Positions 1-5,557 of a DNA stretch of 5,557 bases are shown here, piece by piece. Position 1 is the stretch's first letter. The number at the start of each line of letters is the position of its first letter. The translations under genes and the position numbers were made by a program. The notes under the pieces were generated by a model. The model was not told the DNA's origin and searched no databases. It worked only from the letters and a program-made list of their open reading frames with translations. The DNA comes from Bdellovibrionales bacterium (lineage in GTDB: Bacteria > Bdellovibrionota > UBA1018 > CAIPTA01): assembly GCA_021730855.1 (NCBI GenBank), contig JAKFYM010000429.1, positions 1-5,557 of the forward strand. The letters run 5' to 3'.

Positions 1-659
1 ATCCTCCAACCCTTATTGCGTTCTCGGGAGCGCTGGCGGAACGACCACCATGTGTATTGGTCGCGGGCTTCGGGATGGAGGAGGCGAAAGGTGTCGACAA
101 AACCATGCGCAAGAAATTTGCTCATCCAAGCTCGCTCCTCCGGACGAAAGCCCGAGGCATCGCGGTTGCGGACGGGATCGTGGATGTCGATCTCAGTATG
201 GGCGATGTTGTAATCGCCCACCACCACAAGGGGACCCCTTTCCTGCTCAAGTTTTTTGAGCCAGGGAATGAGGTCGTCTAGGAATCCCATTTTGAAATGA
301 TGGCGTTCGTCGCTAGCAGCGCCGTTGGGAAAGTATAAGTTGACTAGGGTAAAGCCCTTCGCAAAGGCAATATTGGCCCGGCCTTCGGCATCGTATTTCG
401 CGATGCCCATGCGATGGCTGAGTTCCACCTTGGGGTGGGCCGAGAAAATGACGGTTCCGCTATAGCCTTTTTTTTCGGCGCTAGACCAGATCGACTGGCG
501 ACTAGTGAGGAAAGGGTAGGCGAGGAGAGGCACTTGCTCCTGGCAGGCCTTAGACTCCTGCAGGCAGAAGAAATCGGGCTCGAGCTCCTGCGCCACGTTT
601 TCGAGGCCTTTGTCGAGACAAGCACGGATACCATTTACGTTCCAAGAGACGATCCGCAT
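1..659 (-). CDS. xthA: Exodeoxyribonuclease III (ExoIII/AP endonuclease), 3' end cut by window edge
   Basis: Predicted Mg-dependent 3'-5' exonuclease and apurinic/apyrimidinic endonuclease of base-excision repair, cytoplasmic. The reading frame is open from the ATG at 659 to the left edge, giving 219 codons of a family usually about 255-270 long. The N-terminus MRIVSWNVNGIRA matches the family start, with N7 as metal ligand. LQESK (E35) is the metal-binding glutamate motif. LYFPNG holds the active-site tyrosine region, GDYNIAHTEIDI the catalytic Asp/Asn pair, and RPEERAWM and VDTFR are typical of ExoIII. The frame ends in RNKGWR, just before the expected R-I/L-D and C-terminal S-D-H motifs, so the final catalytic Asp and His lie outside the window. 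The start codon directly follows the phnE stop (TAG then ATG, no gap). I see no Shine-Dalgarno, so translation is probably coupled to phnE. Family assignment is firm; completeness cannot be judged. Confidence 0.95.
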   Translation of the reverse strand, partial: MRIVSWNVNGIRACLDKGLENVAQELEPDFFCLQESKACQEQVPLLAYPFLTSRQSIWSSAEKKGYSGTVIFSAHPKVELSHRMGIAKYDAEGRANIAFAKGFTLVNLYFPNGAASDERHHFKMGFLDDLIPWLKKLEQERGPLVVVGDYNIAHTEIDIHDPVRNRDASGFRPEERAWMSKFLAHGFVDTFRLLHPEARDQYTWWSFRQRSRERNKGWR

Positions 660-1472
660 CTAGAGCACCGAACGACGCAGCTTGGACGAGAAGAAATCCA
701 CCACCATGACCAGCACCATGATCACGAGAATGACCGTGGCCAGCTTCTGGTACTGAAAGAGGCGCATGTATTGGGTGAGCAGGAATCCAATGCCCCCGGC
801 CCCTACGAGGCCCAAGACCACGGCCACACGCACGTTGAGTTCGAAACGGAAAAGGAAAAAGCTGATGAAATGGGGGGCCACCTGCGGCCAGAAGGCCCAG
901 CGGATGGTGGCCAGCTTGCCTGCCCCCGCACTTTCGAGGGCTTCGATGGGTCCTCTATCCACGGCTTCAATGGCATCGGCAAAGAGTTTGCCGAGCATGC
1001 CCACAGAATGAATGGCGAGCGCGAGCGTGCCGGGAAAAGGGCCTAAACCCACGGCACTCACAAAAAAGAGCGCCAGGATGAGGGAATCAATCGCCCGGTC
1101 GGCATTGAGGAAAAAAATCACAATCCCCCGCAGGATCCGGCCGGGAGTGCTCACGGAGAGGTTCGAGGCCGCGATGAAGCCGATCGGGAGCGAGAGGATG
1201 GCCGAGATCACGGTAGCCACCCAGGCGAGCTGGATGGTCAGAAGAGTTTCGGTGAGCACGCGGTTCAATACAGAAAAATCGGGCGGCCACATCCGGGAGA
1301 GGAAGTCGGCCATATGCGGGCTGCCTTCGTGGAGACGTTCCATGCTGAATTCCACGGCAGTGCCGGCCCAGTAAGTGAAGTAAAAAAGCAGAGCCATGGT
1401 GACATAACCAATTCCGCGCGCCCAAGTGAAGGGACGGGGCGGGGGCAAAGAAATTTTCTTTACGGTAGTCAT
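660..1472 (-). CDS. phnE: PhnE, phosphonate/phosphite-type ABC transporter permease
   Basis: Inner-membrane permease of the PhnCDE importer, 270 residues, about the usual length. A cytoplasmic N-terminus leads into a first membrane segment at about residues 21-40. A periplasmic stretch follows with MWPPDFSVL (61-69), close to the F/M-P-P-D-W/F signature of PhnE proteins. The binding-protein-dependent transport core starts at about 75 (ETLLTIQLAWVATVISAIL). The RAIDSLILALFFV stretch (126-138) corresponds to the conserved R-x-I-P-D/S-L segment. The EAA loop that docks onto the ATPase is at about 177-200 (EALESAGAGKL, then WPQVAP). GLVGAGGIGF (221-230) and a last membrane helix (about 243-262) complete the fold. 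The start lies 7 bases after the phnC stop. The nearest GGAG is about 17 bases upstream, so the ribosome site is weak and coupling to phnC is likely. Only one permease gene is present, which suggests a homodimer. Confidence 0.95.
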   Translation of the reverse strand: MTTVKKISLPPPRPFTWARGIGYVTMALLFYFTYWAGTAVEFSMERLHEGSPHMADFLSRMWPPDFSVLNRVLTETLLTIQLAWVATVISAILSLPIGFIAASNLSVSTPGRILRGIVIFFLNADRAIDSLILALFFVSAVGLGPFPGTLALAIHSVGMLGKLFADAIEAVDRGPIEALESAGAGKLATIRWAFWPQVAPHFISFFLFRFELNVRVAVVLGLVGAGGIGFLLTQYMRLFQYQKLATVILVIMVLVMVVDFFSSKLRRSVL

Positions 1473-1479
1473 AGGATGC

Positions 1480-2244
1480 TTAGAGCTTCTCCATCATCGC
1501 TTGGTCCACGTGGTAGATCTCATCGATTTTGGCCTCGGTGAGCTGTTCCGGAGTGCCATCAAAGACCACGCGGCCTTTGCGGAAGGCAATCATGCGCTTC
1601 GCATATTTTTTGGCGAGGCTTAGCACATGGATATTCACAAGCACGGTGATGTTTTGCTCGCGATTGATACGTTCGAGCATCTGGATCACCACTTCGGAGA
1701 GTTTGGGGTCGAGTGAGGCCATGGGTTCATCGGCCAGGATGATTTTTGGTTCTTGCACCAGGGCGCGGGCGATGGCCACGCGCTGTTGCTGCCCGCCCGA
1801 AAGATTGCGAGCGCGCTCGTGGTAGCGGCCTTCGAGACCCACCGAATCCAAGGCTCTTTTGGCTATGGAAACATCTTTTTCCGCAAAAAAGCCAAGGAGC
1901 GAGCGCCAAAGCGGCACATAAGCGAGGCGGCCTACCAGAACATTTTGCATCACGGTGAGGCTTTTCACGAGATTGAATTGTTGGAAAATAAATCCAATTT
2001 GTTTGCGAAGGCCCACGAGTTGTTTTCCGCGCAGCTGAGTAACTTCTTTGCCCAGCACCTGGAGCGAGCCTGATCCGGGAGCGTTAGTGGCGTTGATGGC
2101 GCGCAGAAAAGTGCTTTTCCCGGCTCCTGATAGGCCAATGATCGCGATGAACTCTCCCTGCTGGATCTCTAGATCCACTTCTTGCAGGGCGTAGGTCTTG
2201 CCGCCGTCAAACGACTTGGAGAGATTTTTTGCGAGGATCGACAC
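1480..2244 (-). CDS. phnC: PhnC, phosphonate/phosphite-type ABC transporter ATPase
   Basis: Cytoplasmic ATP-binding subunit that powers the PhnDE importer; 254 residues, normal for PhnC. The motifs are complete: Walker A GLSGAGKST (37-45), Q-loop in FIFQQFNLV (86-93), ABC signature LSGGQQQ (148-154), Walker B IILADEP (168-174) with catalytic E173, D-loop SLD (177-179) and H-loop H206 in VNIH. The block NLVKSLTVMQNVLVGRL followed by WRSLLGFF (113-120) is characteristic of PhnC and separates it from amino-acid or general phosphate (PstB) ATPases. The walker B flank MASLDP reads VASLDP in many relatives, a conservative change. The start is GTG at 2244, one base after the phnD stop (TAA-A-GTG). 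It has no clear Shine-Dalgarno, so initiation probably relies on ribosomes finishing phnD. The alternative, an internal start, would remove conserved N-terminal sequence. Confidence 0.96.
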   Translation of the reverse strand: MSILAKNLSKSFDGGKTYALQEVDLEIQQGEFIAIIGLSGAGKSTFLRAINATNAPGSGSLQVLGKEVTQLRGKQLVGLRKQIGFIFQQFNLVKSLTVMQNVLVGRLAYVPLWRSLLGFFAEKDVSIAKRALDSVGLEGRYHERARNLSGGQQQRVAIARALVQEPKIILADEPMASLDPKLSEVVIQMLERINREQNITVLVNIHVLSLAKKYAKRMIAFRKGRVVFDGTPEQLTEAKIDEIYHVDQAMMEKL

Positions 2245-2245
2245 T

Positions 2246-3130
2246 TTATTTTACGTCCACATCGATCACTTTCGCAGCGTCGCGAAGGGGTTGGTATTCT
2301 TTGGAAGTGGCCACGATCATCGAATCGATGCGATAGAGGGCTTTCAAAATAGCTTTGCCTTCGTCGTTTTTGCCCATGCCGGCGAGGATTTTCACAGTTT
2401 TGTCCACGATGTCTTTGTGTTCGGTGGCAAATTTTTTCGTGGTGGCCATGGTGTCGCCAGGAATGGGATCCGTGAGGTAGATCATCTTGATTTTTTTGGC
2501 TTCGTCGCCCTTGAGGAACTGGGTCCAGGCGCCATCGGTGCCGGCTTTGTCGTTCACAAAGGTGGCTCCGGCATCCACGGTACCATTTAGCACAGCGAGC
2601 ACTAAGGCATCATGGGATCCAGCATAGACTTGGCGGCCAAAAAAGGTGTCGGGATCAATTTTCTTTTTCGTGATGAGCGAGGCTTTGGGAACGATGAAAC
2701 CTGAAGAAGAGGCCGGATCTACCCAGGCGATGTTTTTGCCCTTGAGGTCTTCGATCTTATTAAAGCCTTTGTCGGAGCGCACGATGATGCCGCTATAGAA
2801 AAAAGCTTGGCCTTTGCGCACGGATTTCATCAGCACCTGGGCATTGGCGATCTCTTCGGCTTTCACGAGGCTAAAGGGGGGCAGGAAAGCGAAATCGATA
2901 CGGCCCGAGCGCAGGGCCTCGATCAGAGCGGTGTAGTCGGTGGCGATGAATGTTTTCACATCGAGGCCAGTGGCCTTCTTATAATATTCGGAAAAGAGCT
3001 TGCCGTTGGTTTCGATCACGTCCGCATTTTCGGCGGGGTTAAAGCCGATGGTGATGAGTTTTTTTTCTGCTGCCGCAAAGAGCGAGTGGGCGGGGAGCAA
3101 GAGGAGGACGGCAAGTAGAAGTAATTTCAT
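2246..3130 (-). CDS. phnD: PhnD-family phosphate/phosphite/phosphonate-binding periplasmic protein
   Basis: Solute-binding protein that delivers the ligand to PhnE; 294 residues. Residues 1 to about 20 form a signal peptide (MK, a leucine-rich core, then HSLFAAA), with signal peptidase I cleavage likely around A19-A21. There is no lipobox cysteine, so the mature protein should be free in the periplasm. Family landmarks are LITIGFNPAENAD (25-37), YTALIEALRSGRIDFAFLPP (66-85), the ligand-loop region WVDPASSSGFIVPKA (136-150), GSHDALVLAVLNGTVDAG (171-188), and IYLTDPIPGD (217-226) in the second lobe. The SSSG loop and the GSHDA and VDAG stretches are those expected to touch the ligand in this family. 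The exact substrate (phosphonate, 2-aminoethylphosphonate, phosphite, phosphate ester) cannot be read from the sequence. The ATG at 3130 has GGAG 5 bases upstream and is the first gene of the transporter set. Confidence 0.94.
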   Translation of the reverse strand: MKLLLLAVLLLLPAHSLFAAAEKKLITIGFNPAENADVIETNGKLFSEYYKKATGLDVKTFIATDYTALIEALRSGRIDFAFLPPFSLVKAEEIANAQVLMKSVRKGQAFFYSGIIVRSDKGFNKIEDLKGKNIAWVDPASSSGFIVPKASLITKKKIDPDTFFGRQVYAGSHDALVLAVLNGTVDAGATFVNDKAGTDGAWTQFLKGDEAKKIKMIYLTDPIPGDTMATTKKFATEHKDIVDKTVKILAGMGKNDEGKAILKALYRIDSMIVATSKEYQPLRDAAKVIDVDVK

Positions 3131-3135
3131 TGTAG

Positions 3136-3139
3136 CTCC
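3136..3139 (-). promoter_or_regulatory. Shine-Dalgarno of phnD
   Basis: The minus strand reads TGGAGCTACAATG; the GGAG core is five bases before the ATG at 3130. It is the clearest ribosome binding site in the transporter operon. phnC, phnE and xth lack a comparable site, which fits a model where ribosomes load at phnD and carry on downstream. Confidence 0.75.
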
Positions 3140-3183
3140 AGGAATTTGAGTAAAAAATGTGTGGCGGATTTGAACACTAGCAG

Positions 3184-3205
3184 AAAGTTCGGAAAATGAA
3201 ACTTT
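3184..3205. repeat. Small inverted repeat upstream of phnD
   Basis: On the plus strand AAAGTTC (3184-3190) is followed after 7 bases by GAAACTTT (3198-3205). The arms pair over seven bases with one bulged A. It lies 54-75 bases before the phnD start, where an operator or promoter could sit. It is short and AT-rich, so chance is a real possibility. Confidence 0.3.
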
Positions 3206-3379
3206 AGAATTGGGTGAGGAAGCGGGTGGTGCTGCGTGTTAGTTGGTTTTTTTGGGGGGAGCGGCGGGAGCGGTGCGCCAAGGGGCGGTAGGAGGGATTT
3301 TTCTATGCTGGTTGGGGGAGTGGTTAAAAATAAAATCTATTTAATTCACCCAGTGCGCACCATGAGGCGGCGTGTCAGT

Positions 3380-3739
3380 CTATTTTTCGTCCGTCATAGA
3401 ATTGGTGTTGATGGCCTGTAGGCGCCCTTTGTCGTCGAAGGTGAAATACAGTCTTCCTACGGCAATAAGCTTTTCTTCGGGTTTTTCAAAAAAGTTCCTG
3501 GCTTCTCCGGGCAACGAAACATTTGGGTTCTGCAAGGTGGCGAGCAGGTCTTTTTTCGTTAGCTTATTTTTGAGTAGTTCTTGCATTATCCGTACTTGAT
3601 CCACGCGCGCAAGTTCGATTGTATGCATCTGCACTATGGTGCGATGGAGCGTTTTTCTCTTATTGTCTAAGATTAGTATCAAACTCAGAGCGCCGATGAC
3701 CAAGAATACCCGTGAAATTATTTGAATTTTGTTTTTCAT
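3380..3739 (-). CDS. Hypothetical small single-pass membrane protein
   Basis: I do not recognise this gene. From the ATG at 3739 it encodes 119 residues. A basic start (MKNKIQIISR) is followed by one hydrophobic segment (about 7-24, RVFLVIGALSLILIL region) and then DNKRK, which looks like an uncleaved N-terminal anchor with the rest outside the cytoplasm by the positive-inside rule, although the flanking KRK makes topology uncertain. Residues 30-70 look helical (IELARVDQVRIMQELLKN, then LTKKDLLATLQNP). The C-terminal part has a beta-like stretch, VGRLYFTFDDKGRLQAI (94-110). Longer in-frame starts exist (ATG 3769, TTG 3772), but the predicted transcription start near 3778 leaves them almost no leader. 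The ATG at 3739 has a weak AGAAAG six bases upstream. By eye it is richer in A and T than its neighbours. Function is unknown. Confidence 0.65.
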   Translation of the reverse strand: MKNKIQIISRVFLVIGALSLILILDNKRKTLHRTIVQMHTIELARVDQVRIMQELLKNKLTKKDLLATLQNPNVSLPGEARNFFEKPEEKLIAVGRLYFTFDDKGRLQAINTNSMTDEK

Positions 3740-3784
3740 CTTGTTCTTTCTTGTTGGAATGTCGATCATCAATCTAGCATGAAA

Positions 3785-3812
3785 ATATTATTTATTTAAC
3801 TATTTTTGCCAA
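3785..3812 (-). promoter_or_regulatory. Sigma70-type promoter for the small membrane protein
   Basis: The minus strand reads TTGGCA (3812-3807), a 16-base spacer, then TAATAT (3790-3785), in an AT-rich patch. The boxes match the TTGACA and TATAAT consensus at 5/6 and 4/6. Transcription would begin near 3778, giving a leader of about 40 bases to the ATG at 3739. It lies in the gap after prfC, so the small gene can be expressed independently of prfC. Confidence 0.6.
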
Positions 3813-3874
3813 AGGCAGCCGTGCCCCGGTCCGCACATAGCCTCACCAGCTCCGCCGGCCCTTTTACGCTTCTC

Positions 3875-5500
3875 TTATGTCTCTTCCGTCTCCACCCGGC
3901 TCATCATGTTTTCCAGAAACACCAAATCCGGATTGTTCTGCTCGGCCCACTGCAGGTGAAAGTCGCTGGTGAATAAGCCCACCAGATTTTTCAGGCGATC
4001 CTCGAGAAAAGACAAAGTTCCTTTCACCAGGCCTGGATCCACCGCGGTTTTGCGTCCGTCGCGGTACCGGATCCAGCGTGCGTGCTTGAAGGGTTGGGGG
4101 CGTAGGCGCGCGTCCACCCCGTATTCGTCCTTCATTCGGTAGAGCAGCACTTCGAACTGCAGCTGGCCCACGGCGCCGAGCACGGGGTCTTGGTCACCCA
4201 CCCGCGGGTCCACAAAGAGCTGTACGGTGCCCTCTTCGCAGAGCTCGTAGAGGCCTTTGTTGAATTGCTTGCGCTTGAGGGGATCGGCCAAGTCCACGCG
4301 GGCAAAAAACTCGGGAGAGAATTGCGGGATCCCGGCAAACTCGATCTTGCGGCTGCCGGTGTAGAGGGTGTCGCCGATTTTGCAGTTGCCCGTGTCGTGC
4401 AGGCCGATGATATCTCCGGCGTAGGCCACTTCCACGAGCGAGCGGTCGCGGGCCATGAATTGGGCGGAGTGCGAGAGGCGGATGTCTTTTTCGAGCCGGG
4501 CGTGTTTGGCGTACATGCCCCGCTCGAATTTGCCCGAGCAAATGCGCAGAAAAACCACGCGGTCGCGGTGCATTTTGTCCATATTGGCTTGGATCTTAAA
4601 GATGAAGCCGGAGAATTGTTCGTCGGTTGGATTCACCACGCCCTGGTAGCTTTGCTGGGGAAAGGGCGCGGGAGCCGTTTCGCAGAAGAGCTCAAGAAAG
4701 GCGCGGATCCCGAAATTCGTGCGGGCCGAGCCAAACATCACGGGAGTGACCTCCGCGCGCAGGAAGGCTTCTTGGTCGAAGGGGCCAATGGTTCCATCTA
4801 CGAGCTCGATGTCTTCCACCAATTGGTCGTGGAGCTCGGGGCCGATCAGTTCGCGCAGGCCCGTGTCGGTGACCGAAGAGAAGGAGAGTTCTTTGGCTTC
4901 GTCCGTGGCAAAGCCCTCATCTTGGAAGACGATCACTTTTTTCCGGAGGCGGTGGTAGATGCCGCGGAATCCTTTGCCCATCCCGATCGGCCAGGAAATG
5001 GGATTGCACTGGATGTTGAGGATTTTTTCCACTTCGTCCATCAGCTCGAAGGGCGAGCGGCCTTCGCGGTCGAGTTTGTTGATGAAGGTGAAGATCGGCG
5101 TGCGGCGAAGGCGGCAGACCTCGAACAGCTTGCGGGTTTGTTTTTCCACGCCCTTGGCATTGTCGAGCACCATCACGGCCGAGTCCACGGCGGCCAGGGT
5201 GCGGTAGGTGTCTTCCGAGAAATCGGCGTGGCCTGGCGTATCGAGCAAATTGATGCGCAGGCCGGAGAAATCAAATTGCATCACGGAGGTGGAGACCGAG
5301 ATCCCGCGCTCCTGCTCGAGCTTCATCCAGTCGGAACGCGCCGAGCGCCGCTCTTTCTTGGCCTTCACTTCACCGGCCTCGTGGATGGCGCCTCCGTAGA
5401 GGAGGAGTTTTTCGGTCATCGTGGTTTTCCCGGCATCGGGATGGGAGATGATCGCGAAGGTGCGGCGGCGCTGGATTTCTTTGGTGTCGCTAGTGTTCAT
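3875..5500 (-). CDS. prfC: Peptide chain release factor 3 (RF3), GTPase
   Basis: Translational GTPase that removes RF1/RF2 from the ribosome after peptide release; cytoplasmic. It has 541 residues against about 530 in well-known RF3 proteins, so it is full length. G-domain motifs are intact: G1 SHPDAGKTT (19-27), the switch I region with ERGISVSTSVMQF (64-76), G3 DTPGH (87-91), G4 NKLD (141-144) and G5 GSAR (257-260). RF3-specific landmarks include RRRTFAIISHPDAGKTT, SEDTYRTLAAVDSAVMV, SGFIFKIQANMDKMHRDRV (297-315), ADPLKRKQFNKGLYEL (405-420) and LGAVGQLQFEVLLYRMKDEYGV (441-462). These separate it from EF-G, LepA and TypA. The ATG at 5500 follows a possible upstream stop by one base, with GGAAG four bases before it. 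No hairpin plus U-run terminator is visible after its stop. Confidence 0.97.
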   Translation of the reverse strand: MNTSDTKEIQRRRTFAIISHPDAGKTTMTEKLLLYGGAIHEAGEVKAKKERRSARSDWMKLEQERGISVSTSVMQFDFSGLRINLLDTPGHADFSEDTYRTLAAVDSAVMVLDNAKGVEKQTRKLFEVCRLRRTPIFTFINKLDREGRSPFELMDEVEKILNIQCNPISWPIGMGKGFRGIYHRLRKKVIVFQDEGFATDEAKELSFSSVTDTGLRELIGPELHDQLVEDIELVDGTIGPFDQEAFLRAEVTPVMFGSARTNFGIRAFLELFCETAPAPFPQQSYQGVVNPTDEQFSGFIFKIQANMDKMHRDRVVFLRICSGKFERGMYAKHARLEKDIRLSHSAQFMARDRSLVEVAYAGDIIGLHDTGNCKIGDTLYTGSRKIEFAGIPQFSPEFFARVDLADPLKRKQFNKGLYELCEEGTVQLFVDPRVGDQDPVLGAVGQLQFEVLLYRMKDEYGVDARLRPQPFKHARWIRYRDGRKTAVDPGLVKGTLSFLEDRLKNLVGLFTSDFHLQWAEQNNPDLVFLENMMSRVETEET

Positions 5501-5501
5501 T

Positions 5502-5557
5502 TTACTTCCGGTAAACGTCGCGCGGGCCCGCCTGGTCGGTGGGCATCAATAAAATTT
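5502..5557 (-). CDS. 3' end of an unidentified gene upstream of prfC (partial)
   Basis: Reading into the window from the right edge, one minus-strand frame is open for 17 codons (ILLMPTDQAGPRDVYRK) and stops with TAA one base before the prfC ATG (TAA-A-ATG). The spacing copies that of phnD-phnC and suggests an operon with prfC. The fragment is too short to identify. An open frame of this length is also quite possible by chance, so this is tentative; the alternative is a prfC leader with no gene. Confidence 0.45.
   Translation of the reverse strand, partial: ILLMPTDQAGPRDVYRK

Larger units (their letters stand above)
3131..3379 (-). promoter_or_regulatory. Gene-free leader upstream of phnD (promoter/regulatory region, elements unresolved)
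   Basis: This stretch separates the small membrane protein from phnD and should hold the transporter promoter. It contains a skewed tract (3254-3318) that is C-rich in the RNA sense, an AT-rich patch (about 3325-3343), a small inverted repeat (3184-3205), and two copies of a GGA(A)TTTGA motif on the plus strand (3141-3149 and 3166-3173). I see no clean -35/-10 pair and no match to the enterobacterial Pho box consensus. I also see no classical terminator hairpin with a U-run after the small protein, so read-through from that gene into phnD is possible. Confidence 0.4.

Noticed and set aside
414..1046. A 210-codon open frame on the plus strand
   Set aside because: It lies fully antisense to xth and phnE, both unambiguous from conserved motifs. 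Its translation is low-complexity, rich in His, Glu and Gly, with no recognisable domain; it is a shadow of codon bias.
2198..2590. A 130-codon plus-strand open frame rich in Phe, Gly and His
   Set aside because: It is antisense to phnD and the start of phnC. The composition mirrors the complement of common Lys, Asp, Ala and Pro codons.
3171..3200. Pho-box-like or -35/-10-like words upstream of phnD (TTTCAT, and TGCTAGTGT as an extended -10)
   Set aside because: The matches to the Pho box and sigma70 consensus are poor and the spacing is wrong, so no specific site is called.
3353..3360. Palindrome GTGCGCAC after the small membrane protein
   Set aside because: An eight-base self-complementary word has no loop. 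Although an AT-rich stretch follows, no stable terminator stem can be drawn.
3801..3874. Candidate terminator hairpins after prfC (GTGC/GCAC arms and TGCC-TTT-GGCA)
   Set aside because: The stems are only four base pairs and neither is followed by a U-run on the minus strand. The second overlaps the -35 box of the next gene.
5522..5531. Perfect 10-base palindrome GCGGGCCCGC just before prfC
   Set aside because: It lacks a following U-run and probably lies inside codons (Ala-Gly-Pro-Arg) of the upstream gene end, so it is not supported as a terminator or operator.

Overview
This window is a stretch of bacterial chromosome. Every gene I can support reads on the minus strand. The predicted periplasmic binding protein has an ordinary signal peptide with no lipobox cysteine, and a stand-alone RF3 is present, so a Gram-negative (diderm) bacterium of moderate GC is likely. 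I cannot place it in a phylum from sequence alone. There are no tRNAs, rRNAs, CRISPR arrays, insertion sequences or phage genes.

In transcription order, from the right edge: (1) the last 17 codons of an unidentified gene, ending one base before (2) prfC, peptide chain release factor 3, complete; (3) a 135-base gap from the prfC stop to the next gene's preferred start, holding a good sigma70-type promoter for (4) a short, unrecognised, single-membrane-segment protein; (5) a gene-free leader of about 250 bases with a strongly skewed C-rich/G-rich tract and a small inverted repeat; (6) phnD, (7) phnC and (8) phnE, a complete phosphonate/phosphite-type ABC importer; (9) a 5' portion (219 codons) of an exonuclease III gene (xth), cut by the left edge.

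The importer works as a unit. PhnD captures an oxyanionic phosphorus ligand in the periplasm, PhnE forms the membrane channel, presumably as a homodimer, and PhnC hydrolyses ATP in the cytoplasm. The junctions are very tight: phnD-phnC 1 base, phnC-phnE 7 bases, phnE-xth 0 bases. The four genes are therefore probably co-transcribed and partly translationally coupled. No phosphonate- or phosphite-using enzyme (C-P lyase, phosphonatase, phosphite dehydrogenase) lies in the window, so the ligand is open.

Most of the window is ordinary, well-conserved housekeeping and transport. The less explained parts are the small membrane protein, the phnD leader, and the attachment of a DNA-repair nuclease to a phosphorus transporter. 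I found no convincing sign of a new multi-gene system.
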